Assembly (NCBI GenBank): GCA_036971715.1
Contig: JAVHJL010000001.1
Span: 496,001 to 560,000 of the forward strand
Reading direction: 5' to 3'
DNA: 64,000 bases
Source: Arthrobotrys musiformis
Taxonomy: Eukaryota; Ascomycota; Orbiliomycetes; Orbiliales; Orbiliaceae
Below the pieces are notes generated by a model. The model did not search any database. It saw only the letters and a program-made list of their open reading frames with translations, and was not told where the DNA came from. The position numbers and the translations under genes were made by a program. Shown here one piece after another: positions 46,054 to 57,455 of the stretch (positions within the stretch are counted from its first letter, which is position 1; every line of letters begins with the position of its first letter).

Positions 46054-48055
46054 CTACCTATACTGCGTCGGCATCTCATGCGCATAGGCCTGACTGCCAG
46101 GCACTTCGCTAACATACCCCGTATTCCCCTGATACGGCGCTCCGAACTGCGCATTCCCCGGCCCAGGAGCCGGTTGAGCAGGCCAGTTATAATCCCCACC
46201 AGCGAGCTCGCTAACAGGTCTGGTACCCTCATGGCCTTTGTTCACATCGTAGAAAGGTACATGGCTATACCCCGGCCCCTGTTGTCCACCCTGGGGCGAA
46301 GGTAGGGGATTATGCATCATCGGCGGTGGAGGCGCGGGAACGTTTTCAGCTTCAACGGGCTGTCGTCTCCGCTTCATCATGAAGAACCCGAGGATCGCTA
46401 GACCCGCTATTGCTATCACACCACCCACTGTACCACCTGCGATGGCACCCACGTTGGTTTTACTTCCCGATTCCTCGCTCGGGGTGGGGCTCGGTGACAC
46501 AGGATCCGTCGGTTCGGGCTCCGTCGGTGTAGGTGTCGCGGAGAATAGGGGTGCTACACCCCTGGAATCCAACTCGACGACATTTGTTTCCGTAACGTTA
46601 AACTTCGCAGGGGCGAAGCTAATTTGTCGATTGGTATAATCGTGGACAAGATACGTATGCCGAGCAAACGGCGTCCCGAGCACAGCTTCATACCCCAAAT
46701 CCGTGGCAATGCTATACTTGCTCATGGGGCTCACTTGCAACGAGCACGCATCATCCCCCCTCAACTGGTATCTATACCCCAACACCCCAAACGCCGGTAA
46801 GATAAAATGATTGGCGTTGACAGTGATATTAACATCCTGAAACCTGAATTCGAAGACTAAATCCGAATTCCGCATTTCGCAATCAACAAGATACCCGCCC
46901 CAGTTGTCATCGTACACGGCGCCCGTTCGGGAGACTATTCCCGGAATAACCGCATCGGGGAGCGACATTCGACTCGTGCTGAATTCGACGTTGGCTCTGA
47001 GGTTCTGTACGGGGTTCAGTTCTTCCATATCGCCTGGAGACCCGAAAGCGGCGCTCTCAAGCTGTACTACTGTGATCTCGCCGCTGTCGGAGGCGTTGAA
47101 AGTTTTGAGGTTTCCATCGTATTTTGCGGTGTCGACGGATCCGAAGGTCAAGTAACTCTCATTACGCTCTAAAATCCATAAAACATCAGCACTCGCTCAT
47201 ACATTCCATCTAAACCCCATAATAAACTTACCAAACCAGTTAAAATAAAGCCCATGCGTCAACGACTTGATCTCCCTCCCTTGCAGCAGAGACTCCATAA
47301 AGCTCGGAAAAGTCTGCCTATCGCTATCGTAAACACCGATCCCCATCTCAGGCGCCTGCGTAAAGTTGTTCGCAACGCCAATGTAAACATTATCCAGCGT
47401 CGAGGCACCGAACTTGACGGTATCGGTACCGTAGTACCCTCTTGTGAACCTCGTACTGTCGGACTGTGTCAAACTGAGCACCGCATCGGATACATTTCTG
47501 AACGTCGAAGATCGATTGGGGTAGTCTAGATACACATGCCGATATCTATTAGCTCTCGTCTTACCCGCGCAAATATGAAAAGAGGGGAGGAAGTGCTTAC
47601 AAAGACCGGACCAGTCTACGTAGACGCATTGTAGGTAATTATATCGACTCTCCTCCCGACTGCAGTTCGCCGGCTTCTTAGCCCCGACCCAAAACCACGG
47701 CTGGTCTGTTAACCGGACGTTGACGGAGTCCTCCCGCGACCCAAGCTCGAGGTTGACAAAAAAAGCATACCGCAGTACCTACAAGTAGACAAAGACCATT
47801 GTTAGCATCGCATACCAACCAAAGAACCCTTCCAACCAAAGCACAATCCCTCCAATAGCCACCAAAGAAAAATGCATAATAACATACGCTGTATTTAAAT
47901 AACACCGGCTCCGTGGCTACCCTCTTCACCAACTTCACACTTTCGCTCAAATAGTCCGCAGCCCGATCATATATCGAAACCGCCTCGACACCCGTCGAAA
48001 TCGTACTCGCCAACGCCAGCAGCGCTGTGCCGCGAGACAACGACAACCCAACCAT
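46054..48055 (-). CDS. Membrane-anchored aspartic-protease-like protein lacking catalytic motifs
   Basis: Exons 48055..47888, 47778..47601, 47525..47232 and 47168..46054 give 584 residues. The signal peptide is MVGLSLSRGTALLALASTIS. The pepsin-fold layout is recognisable: VNLELGSREDSVNVRLTDQP, SGLYYPNRSSTFRNVSDA, YGTDTVKFGASTLDNVYIGV, ESYLTFGSVDTAKYDGNL, and ATDLGYEAVLGTPFARHTYL. It is followed by a Ser/Thr/Pro stalk, one transmembrane helix (GAIAGGTVGGVIAIAGLAIL) and a Pro/Gly-rich cytosolic tail. At the first active site LTDQPWFWV replaces DTGSSDLWV. At the second, SLPDAVIPGIV lacks the D(S/T)G. It is therefore probably an inactive surface protein. The fold assignment is good; the role is unknown. 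Confidence 0.82.
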
Positions 48056-49654
48056 CTCTAACAAAGAAATGCCCCCAAATCCCCAAGCCTACTATTCCCA
48101 AAAAATTTTCCGAATCGCGATAAAAGAAGTCGAATGACTTTTTTTCGCACAAGGCGAACAGCTGACAGGTACCGATCTGTATTCAGCAGCCCGATTACAA
48201 CTGCGGATAAACCGTCTAGGATAACGTTCCGTCGGAATTCGCAGGATATCGATAAAAACCACACCTCTGGGTTTCTGCGTTTGCGGGTGGCTGCTGTTGT
48301 TTCTCAGGGGCGCCCGGGTTCAAACTTCCTTTTCGGTTGCAGCTAAAGTATTCCGGAACTTCGTTGGCGGGATCTATATCTCTTATCAAATATTCCTTCC
48401 CTTTTTAAAATTTTAAAAGTAAAAAAGCTTGAAAAGTAAGTATTAAATATCAAGATACAATTATTATATAACCCAACTTCAAACGCCTTCCGAAAGAAAT
48501 AATTCTTGCAAGAGCAACCGAAAAAAAAAGGTCCAGAAAAGAAAAAGAAGGACAAGGCCGAAGAGGGGGAATGGGGCTGACAATTATAAAGGAATACCAA
48601 GAAATGCAATCAAATGAGAAGGGTGGTGGATTGCTAGCATCTGCTGTCACGCCCAGACGTCCGCCGTGGGTCGCCTGTAGCAAAACTAGGGTGGGAAAAC
48701 CAGGAACTTGGCCCGGATCCAGTTCGTACGATCAGGATCATCTACTACCTACAACTAAGATTGCGAAGGGAAAAACACCATAATCCCTCCTCGTAATACA
48801 TGTATACAGCTGCCGCCCCTATAATTGCGCCGACCCATCAACCTTATCGCGCATAGAACAACAAAAGAATGACTGTAAAAATCACCTAAAGATACCGCTA
48901 ATTCGTGCAACAAGCACAAAAGAGGACCCAATCGATATCACCTCATGCGGCTCAAATCTGCATGCACGGAAACCCGCAAACATCAGCCGTTCGTCCACCA
49001 AAATCCCACAGCCCTGTCTTCAAGATGCCATAACCTCGTGTTCCGCAAATTTATCCTTCTCTTTAATCTCAGGAAAAAGTCTGTAGGTGAGGGAAATGAA
49101 CAAGATTACCCGACCACAAACCCGTATCCGAACCCCACATCTGGCCAAGCTTACTGCCTTGAATGAGCCTCATCCAAGACCGGCGAACTACTCCATCAAG
49201 CTACTAGTCCGACCCAACCAAACTCTCTTAGAACCCCACCAGAGCCATGACTACGCCAAGGACCGATAGGTTCATAATTAGCAACCGAATGGGCCTAAAA
49301 GCTTGCGAAAGTGGAGTTGCAACACAAGGTTTCCACAGTAAATGTGCTTTGTATTTGTCAGTACGTGATTTTCACGAACAAGGTTGCTACGACCTTGATT
49401 CATCGAACACATAGTTACAAATTGTGACAACGGGCGCGGGAAAGGGGGGCAAAGCGAGAGGATTGTGGTGCAGTGCCACGTTCGAAAGGCGAGATTCCCA
49501 AATAACGTTATAACGCTGTGAGACCGGGATTTCAAAATGTAACACGGGGATGTGTTGACCGTCTCAAGTGGATCCAATATATCGGCTTCAAACCTACACA
49601 TGTGCTTAGAACCACTGCGGCAGAAACCAGATAATATAACAGGTAGAGAAAGAA
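48056..49654. other. Intergenic, 1.6 kb, no supported gene
   Basis: Several short ORFs (60-126 codons) without domains. Probably promoter of the protease-like gene plus non-coding sequence. Confidence 0.5.
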
Positions 49655-50266
49655 TCAAGCCTCATACAAATCCGACAACAAAGCATCAACATCCCTCTCC
49701 TTCGTAAACCTCGAATACCAAAAAATAGAAAACGTAGCCCTCGAAATCATCCCCAAAACCTCCTGCTTGCTCAACGGCTCATCGGGCGCATACTCCCCCA
49801 TACTATGTCCAAAAAGCGGCTGCGCGTGGTCGACACAGTATCTACAAAGTGCCTCCATATGTATCGGATCCAAAGGCTTCTTATCCTGCCTTACTGCGAT
49901 AAAACTCCCGGGGCCGTACTGCCATGGCTCGGGGGCCCATCCGAAGCCCACGGCCCCGGCGGACAACAAAGCTCTGGGATTAAATCGCTGGCTCGTATCG
50001 CATGAGACGTGAAGGAACGCGGCTTCGGAGCTTGAAGCGTACCCCTCCCCTCTGGATGAGCTTCCGTTCAACCAGATTGGGTTCTTGGGGCATTGGCGCG
50101 TGAAGATTGGGATCCCGATACGGTCGGTGATGTCTGAGGTGTGCCCTGTCAAGAAGATTGGATCTGTAGTGGAGATTTCGACGGGTTCATAGTGGGGCCT
50201 ATGGCACTTTTCGCGGTCGCCGAGGCAGTTAACTCTGACGCCCTTGACGGTCTTTGGGTTCGACAT
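49655..50266 (-). CDS. Conserved ascomycete protein of unknown function, 203 residues
   Basis: An intact single-exon frame starting MSNPKTVKGVRVNCLGDREK. The stretch GAVGFGWAPEPWQYGPGSFI then RQDKKPLDPIHMEALCRYCV is a pattern I recall from uncharacterised proteins common in filamentous ascomycetes. The same holds for the end, LFGHSMGEYAPDEPLSKQEV and RATFSIFWYSRF. Six cysteines are scattered (NCLGDREKC, RQC, SCD, CRYC), with a CxxC that could bind metal. No signal peptide or membrane segment. Function is not known to me. Confidence 0.65.
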   Translation of the reverse strand: MSNPKTVKGVRVNCLGDREKCHRPHYEPVEISTTDPIFLTGHTSDITDRIGIPIFTRQCPKNPIWLNGSSSRGEGYASSSEAAFLHVSCDTSQRFNPRALLSAGAVGFGWAPEPWQYGPGSFIAVRQDKKPLDPIHMEALCRYCVDHAQPLFGHSMGEYAPDEPLSKQEVLGMISRATFSIFWYSRFTKERDVDALLSDLYEA

Positions 50267-51012
50267 GTTTTATTTAACAGGCTGGGATCTGTATAGAACC
50301 AACAGTTAGAGCAGGACTATCAAGCAGGCCCTCCCATACTTACCTCGGGTTGGTATTATATCAAAGTTTACTACTGTATAGTAAATAAGTTTTGGCAGAT
50401 GATATCCAAAGAGAACATTTCCAGAGAAGGAGGATAAACCCCCCCTTTTTTATGCATCCTTGAGTCTGGTAATCAATCCCGGGCACAGTCTGGCACGGTA
50501 AAAACTTCAGGCAATTTATAATTTAATGCACCCGTTAGTACGACAGACGACGCAAACCGAGTGGCGGGACTAGACGCAGGCCTACGGCACATGCTGCCAC
50601 AAAATACAACAAACACCCGCGTTGCCGGCTTCAAATTATATAAATTGTATGTAAACTATAAAACTTGTGAAGTCCATTTTCTGAGTCCAAGATATTGAGT
50701 TACTTTCAAATACCCGCACGTGTTTATACTAAATCCACAGGTGCGCATTGTGGGACAATACCCGCGTGGACATAAACGTTTTGTAGCAAAACGATATAAA
50801 AAACGTGGAACCCAAAACAAGATCAATCTTTGTGGATCGATCGAGCTCGAGATATTGCTATAAACTTCTCTCGAACTTCAATTGCAATAGATATCCTCAT
50901 TCTAAATGGCCCCTCCCTATAATCCCTCCCTAAACATACACACCATTAAAATCATATACGTATATACAAGATCATAACGATCAGAGTACATCTTATATAA
51001 ATATATTGAAGA
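50267..51012. other. Divergent promoter region
   Basis: Shared 5' flank between the minus-strand unknown gene and the plus-strand Fic gene. AT-rich, with no coding signal. Confidence 0.5.
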
Positions 51013-52410
51013 ATGTCCTCCGAATTCGAAACCGTCCGCACCAGAATCCTCACCGCCTCAACCTCCCAACCCCCCTCCCGCCGTCCCTCTTCAACCCCCT
51101 CCTCAACCCCCCCGCAGAACAATCCAAACTTCATAACCCTCCTAACATCCCACATCCTCTCCCTCTCCACCGCCCGCATCTCCCAGGGCTTCCTCCACCT
51201 CCACCCCTCCCCGATCCACACCCACCCCTACCTCCCCACCCCCCTCCCGCAATACACCCACCTAACCGACCTCCTCCGCCGCATAGACATAAACCTCTCC
51301 ACCATCCCCGCCCCAAAACTCCACACCTTCTTCTCAACCCTCCTCTCCCGCCTGATCCACTCCTCAACCCTACTAACCCCGCACCTAACCGACTTCCCCA
51401 CCGCCCTCAGAATCTGTACCGCAGTATTCACTTCAACTCCCATAACCGAACTCCCCCCCCCACAACCACAAGACGCCGAAGGAATAAACTTCGCAAACAT
51501 ACTAAAAGCCAGAACGGGAGTCTACAACCACTCCAAAGCCCTCGCATTCTTCATCACCGCCCTAATCTCCCCAGCAGGCGAACTAACCCAAGACCTAATA
51601 AAACAAACCCACAAAATCCTCGTCACCGATAACCCCCCCCTCGACTCCAAACCCCACGACCAATACGGCGGCTGGTACAGAGACTACCGCCTCACCAACT
51701 CCCCCTCAACCTCCCCATCAAAAACCTCCCGCCGTTCCAGCAGCGTCTACACTTTCAACCAGGACTTCCGCCGCCAAAGCAGCATCTCCATCCCACCGGA
51801 CAGTAGAAAAAACTCCCTCTACACAACCAGCATCTCCGCCTTCTCCTCAACAACCACCTCCCCAACCTCACCGCTAAGAAGCGTTCAATACCCCATAACC
51901 CCAATCACAGAACTCGACGAAGACGAACCCCTCTTCCCCTCCTTAACCCAAAACCGGAGGGAATCAATCGACCCCCGCGCAGTCTCAATCTACATGTCAA
52001 AACTAATCACCACCTACCACGCCCAACTAGCCATGGACCGCTCCCCCACCGACCCCAAAATCTCCGAAATCCTACGAGCGGAGGAAAGGGAGGAAGGTAC
52101 CGTTTCCGATCCATTCGCTTTGAGCGCCTGGTTGGTCACCGAGTTTCTGCATATACACCCCTTCATCACCGCGAACGAGGAAATGGGCCGGATTATTTTG
52201 TCAGGCGTGTTGATGAAGGAGTTGGGCATCGTGGCCGTATTGGGTAGTGATCCTGAGGAGTATTCGGGCATACTGGAGAGGTGCGAGGAGAGGCATGGGG
52301 GGGAAGGGATGCAGGGGCGCGGGGAGAGTTATGCGGAGTTTGCGGCGTTGGTGGTTAGGAAGGCTGTCGAGTGCGTGGAGGAGATTGCGGCGATGGTGGG
52401 GAGGTCGTAG
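51013..52410 (+). CDS. Fic-domain protein with a divergent active-site motif
   Basis: A single exon of 465 residues. A Fic core is suggested by GINFANILKARTGVYNHSKAL, ALISPAGELTQDLIKQTHKI and LSAWLVTEFLHIHPFITANE. Fic enzymes usually transfer AMP to hydroxyl side chains through HxFx(D/E)GNGRxxR. Here the motif reads HPFITANEEMGR: His, Phe, Asn and the last Arg are kept, but the acidic residue, the Gly-Gly pair and the middle Arg are changed. Between the helix bundle and the motif helix is an insert of roughly 110 residues, Ser/Thr/Pro-rich and disordered (about residues 225-310). The first two thirds are extremely C-rich on this strand. The fold call is moderate; activity is doubtful. Confidence 0.62.
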   Translation: MSSEFETVRTRILTASTSQPPSRRPSSTPSSTPPQNNPNFITLLTSHILSLSTARISQGFLHLHPSPIHTHPYLPTPLPQYTHLTDLLRRIDINLSTIPAPKLHTFFSTLLSRLIHSSTLLTPHLTDFPTALRICTAVFTSTPITELPPPQPQDAEGINFANILKARTGVYNHSKALAFFITALISPAGELTQDLIKQTHKILVTDNPPLDSKPHDQYGGWYRDYRLTNSPSTSPSKTSRRSSSVYTFNQDFRRQSSISIPPDSRKNSLYTTSISAFSSTTTSPTSPLRSVQYPITPITELDEDEPLFPSLTQNRRESIDPRAVSIYMSKLITTYHAQLAMDRSPTDPKISEILRAEEREEGTVSDPFALSAWLVTEFLHIHPFITANEEMGRIILSGVLMKELGIVAVLGSDPEEYSGILERCEERHGGEGMQGRGESYAEFAALVVRKAVECVEEIAAMVGRS

Positions 52411-52740
52411 ATTATTATCTGAAGATGTTGGAGGTTTGCTTGCATATTCAGCGACAGCTCGTTTTCATGCTTGTTTCGTAATATACTAGATCTGTAACTA
52501 GCTTCATAATTATATAACCATCGAGACACCTACAATCTAGGATCCATATCTGCTACCAGATTGATATCTCGAAACAACCAGACGCCATCAACATATATAT
52601 AAACCCCCCAGCATCCATAAGACCTTGAGTAAGTATATAAGACCTCCTCCAGACCATGATATTAGATCACCCAATACAACCTCAGCAAAAGATACAAGCC
52701 TAGTCTCGAATACACCCCAATCTTCAAAAGAGTATAAACA
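52411..52740. other. Intergenic, no supported gene
   Basis: Short spacer between two plus-strand ORFs, G-poor on the plus strand. Confidence 0.5.
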
Positions 52741-53136
52741 ATGGATCCCCTCTCCCCAACAGACCCCTTCATCTTCGGCCGCCCCTCAAGTCCTCTATCC
52801 CCACCCCCTCCTCCCCCACCTTCCCCTGCTCTACCAAACCCCTCCTCCCACCCCGTAACTCCAGGCACAACCTACCCGCACACCCACCCCTCCCTCTGCA
52901 AGCACAAACTCCCCCTCCCCCATCCAACCCTAAAATCCCTCTGCATCTGCCCGAACCCGCCTTCCATCTTCCACCCACCATTCCCACCCCCTACCGCAGA
53001 AATACCCCCCACAACAGTCTGCAAAACCTGCTCCCGCAGGAAACGTAGAAGAGTTAAAATGCACCCGACGAACGTGGATATAACCCCCCTACCCGCCATC
53101 GAAACCCTACTGTCAAAAAGGTGGGGACAGATATAA
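52741..53136 (+). CDS. Small Pro-rich protein with Cys/His clusters
   Basis: A 131-residue frame. The first 50 residues are nearly all Pro and Ser (PLSPPPPPPPSPALPNPSS). It then shows HPSLCKHKLPL, LKSLCICPNPPS and TVCKTCSRRKRRRVKM. The spaced CxH, CxC and CxxC groups could hold a zinc ion, and the basic run could be a nuclear localisation signal. No signal peptide. It follows the Fic gene on the same strand with a 330-bp spacer. It may be a real small gene or a product of the extreme C-richness of this stretch. Confidence 0.45.
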   Translation: MDPLSPTDPFIFGRPSSPLSPPPPPPPSPALPNPSSHPVTPGTTYPHTHPSLCKHKLPLPHPTLKSLCICPNPPSIFHPPFPPPTAEIPPTTVCKTCSRRKRRRVKMHPTNVDITPLPAIETLLSKRWGQI

Positions 53137-53453
53137 CCCTCTATTCCAACCCCCCTTTAGATTTATATCCTTAATAAACCCCACCGCCAAACCGTAAGCA
53201 TGGTAGCTACATATCTAAACGAATGTATCATATACAAATATATATCAAAAATCCTCATAATCATAAATATAAACTATAAATTCAAAAAAATGCCAAAAAA
53301 AAAGCTAATCAATAAATCCAAAAAAAACATGCAAAATCCGCTCCTCCACTACAAATGCAATTACATGCCTACACTATATTCCATCCCTCCATATTCACAC
53401 CCGCCCCGCTAGCTTACCTCCAACAAAATCAAAAATCTACAAAAAAGTAAAAT
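53137..53453. other. Convergent 3' flanks
   Basis: Very G-poor, A-rich on the plus strand (A-runs near 53,283-53,330). No gene. Confidence 0.5.
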
Positions 53454-56318
53454 CTACGTCCAAACCGGCGCTTTGATCAAAATACTCTTCCCCCGCACTT
53501 CAACCGCCATAAACCCCGCAACCCTAACCTTCTCCAACCCCGGCGTCTGCGCTGCTGCTGCTGCATCCTTCCCGTTCGCCGGTTCCGCAAGGCTCGTCTG
53601 GCTCGGATTCGGCTGACTCCCCTGCGGATTCGGCACAGGCGCAACACTAGCCTGCGTGCTCGCCGCCGCCGCAGCAGCCGCAGCAGCAGCAGCAGACGAT
53701 CCACCCCCCGCCGCTCCCGCAAGTTTCCCCCTGATCCCCTTCAACACACTCTGCTTCTTCCCGCTCTCCGCGCTCTTCACGCTGTTCGACGGCTGCAGTC
53801 CCACCTCATCCTTCGATGGCGGAGGAGGCGGTTGCTGCGCCCCCGCCCCGCCCGACTTCTCAACCTGCGCGATCGGTTTCCCGTCCACCATCAACGTCGC
53901 GTTTTTATCTTCACTGTTAGCCGGCGCCACCAAAGGCTGCAACCCCGTCTCCCCCCTCATGAACACCGCATCGAATTTCTCCCCGGGCAGCGGGTACCAA
54001 ACCCTCACATCTCTACTCTCCAACGGTAAATTCTCGAGCAATCCCACGCTGAGATCGATGATGGTATTAACCCCACCGGGTAATCCCGGCGGCATGGGTT
54101 CGTTCAAATGCATCGCCAAGCTAGCCATCAACTTCTCCTCCAACGAGACCTTTAGCTTTTCTATATTCTCTTTCCCTATGGGGCCCTCGATCATGGGACG
54201 TACGCCATCGATCGTGGACATACGCCAGGTACACACTTTGGCACTCAAATTGTCATCTTCCTCGATCGATTGAGGCTGCGGACTGTTTCTCCTGATCCCG
54301 TTTTCAATCGCCTTGAGGTTCCAGCTGATGTTCGGCTCCAGACCCGGGTGGAAGTACCTGTCCAGGATCTCGTCGACGACCCAACGGCTCATGGCCGCGC
54401 GGCCGACGACAGTCATCTCGCGTCCGCCCTTGACTTCGGCGCCGGGGTTGACGACGGGCTGCAGCCAGCCCGGGATTACTTTCCAGGACTGACGGATCTC
54501 GAAGGCCAAGTTCTTGATGGCGCCGTCGAGCCGCTCGAAACGCGAGCTGTACTGGTTGTCGTCGAGGGTGGTGCGGGATTGGGACATCCGCTGGTTGGCC
54601 ATGGTGTTCTGCAGCCGCTCGATCTCGGCGGCGCGCTCGAAGTACAGGTTCTTCACCTTGCGGTACTTACCCTCTGTCCACCCACATTATTAGCTGTAGT
54701 TCAATAATAAATTCCATTATAATCAAATTAAATTTAAAATAATAATATTTTTTATAATAAAAATAAAAGTAAGGAGGGACTTACGCAGAGTGTCGAACTC
54801 GGTCATCAACGCCTGCACCTGGCTGGGCGTCATCCCAGACCCGCCCCCATTGCCCTCGGGTTTCCCGGTGGGCGTAGCACGCCCGTCATTACCCAGGGGC
54901 GGCTGCTGCTGCCCCGAAGCGGTAGGCTGATTGCCAGGCATGGTGTCAACGGTGTGAACCGAAGCTCCGGGACTGACTGGCGGATTATTATTATTGTTGT
55001 TGTTGTTATCTCTCTGCTGCTGCTGCGAAGGTGCAGCTAAACCACCACCGGGATGGTTCGTATTGACTTTGAGGTTCGCAAGATCTGATGAAGAACGGGC
55101 GAATCCAGCTGGGGAAGGTTGCTGGATGTGTGGTTGGGAAGGATGGGATTTGTGGCCCGGGTACTGCTGCTGAGGGGGTGGTTGATGCTGTGGTTTTTGC
55201 TGTGAGGGAGGTGGTGGAGAGTTGGCCTGAGGTTGTGGTTGTGGTTGTGGAGGAGGAGCTTGTTGGATTTGGGGAGAAGGTTGTTGGTGGGTTTCGTACT
55301 GGCCGGTCTTGACGTTATAATACTGAGGAATATTGGGATTGGGAGTGAGAGGACTGGGAGCTTGGATTTGGGAGTTTGGACGGGGTTGATAAGCTTGAGT
55401 GTCGGTATCTGACCGTCTGAGGGAACGTAGAGCTTCGGTGTGCTCGACGTTGGGAGGTGGGGGTAGCAAGCTCTGAGGGCGGGGTGAGCGAGGACTACCG
55501 CGATAATTGGCGTCTTCCTCGATCTGCTGGGGGATCTTGGGAGAGTTTTGAGGGGAAGAGGTTGATTTTCTGGTGGAGAGACGCCTGCCGATTGAAGAGG
55601 AGGAAGGTTCTTGGGGAGGGTTTGAGGAAGAGGAGGGGTCTTGCTGGTTGTGTTTGCTGCTGTGCCTGTGGAACAAGCCGCTGATGCCACCACCCGAGGA
55701 GGAGGACTGGTCCTTTGCGAGCAAGGGTTTTCTCAGGGTAGATTTGGCGGGGATTGCAGCAGCGGGGGGAGGGGGAGGAGCATCAGACGAGTTGGAGGAG
55801 TACTGGAGGTTTTCAGTATTGGAGGGATTGTGTATAAAGTGCTGACTTTCAGCCGCACCGCTAGACTGGCGAATCAGACCGGCGGGGACGTATGGAGGAG
55901 GAACGGGATGGTCCTGGGAGTAGGGCAGAGATGAACCCGAGGCGGGGCCTGAGACGGAGGAGTGTCGTGCTGGAGCTGTTGATGATGATGAAGAAGGGAC
56001 AGACTGGGGGTTGAGCTGGTGGTGGGCAGCTTGTTGGGCGGCCTGGGCCTGGGCGAGGGCTATCTGCTGGTGGACGGACAGCGACTCGGGCGGCGGGGAG
56101 TAGGCCGTGTACTGCTGGCTCTGAGGTTGACCCTGAGGTTGAGGTTGAGTCTGGGGGAAGGACTGCTGATGTTGCTGGAGGGGAGGCTGTGAGAGAGAAT
56201 GGGAAGAGGGAGAGGAGGGGGGTGGGAGGGAGGTGGAGGAGAGGTTGTTTCCTGCGGGCAGAGCGGTCGCTGAGCGATTCTGCTTGTGGTTGTTGAAGAA
56301 GGACGGGAGGTGAGGCAT
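53454..56318 (-). CDS. Gln/Pro-rich protein with a conserved ascomycete C-terminal domain, 917 residues
   Basis: Exons 56318..54785 and 54673..53454, with a 111-nt intron (branch GCTAATAAT) that keeps frame. Residues 1-500 are disordered: Ser/Pro, then Gln/Pro runs (QPLQQHQQSFPQTQPQPQGQ-type) and an Asn run. A coiled coil spans the junction (KYRKVKNLYFERAAEIERLQ). It leads into a folded region: SSRFERLDGAIKNLAFEIRQ, GREMTVVGRAAMSRWVVDEI, LDRYFHPGLEPNISW. I recall similar C-termini in uncharacterised proteins of filamentous ascomycetes. The end has a 12-Ala run and acidic/basic patches. The start is the first true ATG. Role unknown. It lies head-to-tail with the Hsp70-like gene, whose N-terminus is also Pro/Gln-rich. 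Confidence 0.75.
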
Positions 56319-57455
56319 GGCTGACCTTCGCAATCACAAACACTCCGAGACGGTCTCGATGGCCTGTTTCAGCTTCACCGGCTCCACCAATCGGTTGAGG
56401 TTATAGAGGAGGAGGAGGTGATTGATATGAAGCGGTGGTGGTGATGGTGATGATGGTGGTGATGATGGTGGATGTGGATGTGGTGGATGTCTGTGGATGT
56501 GCGTATGTAATGGAAACGGGGGCACTGCAATCAATCGACAGGGGCCGAAACACCATCGACTACTGTCACCAAGGCTATCACCAGTATAATACTAAAAAGG
56601 GGCTGTAAGACAGCGGCTAATCTCAGCGGTCAAAGTGCATCTCCATCATACAATCAATCAGTATCAATCAGTACATAGTAAGAGGGAGAGTCAGAGGAAG
56701 GGAGCGTCCGGGGTAGCCAAGCTAGTGAGCTAGCTCGGTAGCTGAGGAGGGCAAAAGTAGCGCAGTGGGGTCGAAGCAAGTACGGGATCAGGTAATAAAA
56801 ATAGTATCTATTCAATTCACAGTGCAGAGTGCATATTATACTACATTATAAGGAAGTAGGGTCGGTCTGTGATATATCACATCGATATCAGATGCCCAGG
56901 GATCCGTGTATCGCCGACAAGAATAGCTCGATACCCCTCAACATCACATTATGACATTGGCAGCAGGTATATACTTAGGTGGGTAAGTGCGTACGATGGA
57001 GAGACAAACAAGCTTCTGTTTGTCTGAGACCTAGTCAACGGCTGGTGGAGCACTGTCAGAGCCTCGCTTCAATGCATCGCTCAGCCTCTCTCGTTCATTT
57101 TACAGCGGGGGCATTCATTTCTGTAGGGTGCAGAGAGGGAGCATGAAAGGCGGGAGGGTATCGATATCGCTTCACTCCTCCTATTTTAGTCCATTTATAC
57201 ACCCGTATGTATAATAGAATTCGTGCCTTGGAAATCGAGTCGAAATAGAAATAGAAACAGAAATAATAAATCCATGCATTCGATACCATACCACTACCAC
57301 CATTTACTGTTCCAGCAACCGTACCGAAAGAATTAGAAAAGAAAGGAAGAAAAACCATTCATATCATATCAACCGCTAGTTTGTAAATAAATAGAAATAG
57401 AAAATAGACAAAAAAAGACCAAACAGACCAAACAGAGTAAGAAAGAGTAAAGGGA
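56319..57455. other. Intergenic with GGT/GAT microsatellite
   Basis: Presumed promoter of the 917-residue protein. A GGTGGTGATGATGGTGG-type repeat lies at about 56,430-56,495. No gene. Confidence 0.6.

Noticed and set aside
49278..49658. 126-codon minus-strand ORF
   Set aside because: No domain or signal. It abuts the stop of the 203-residue gene and lacks coding character.
53656..54707. Plus-strand ORFs of 205 and 145 codons
   Set aside because: Antisense shadows of the Gln/Pro-rich protein's second exon.
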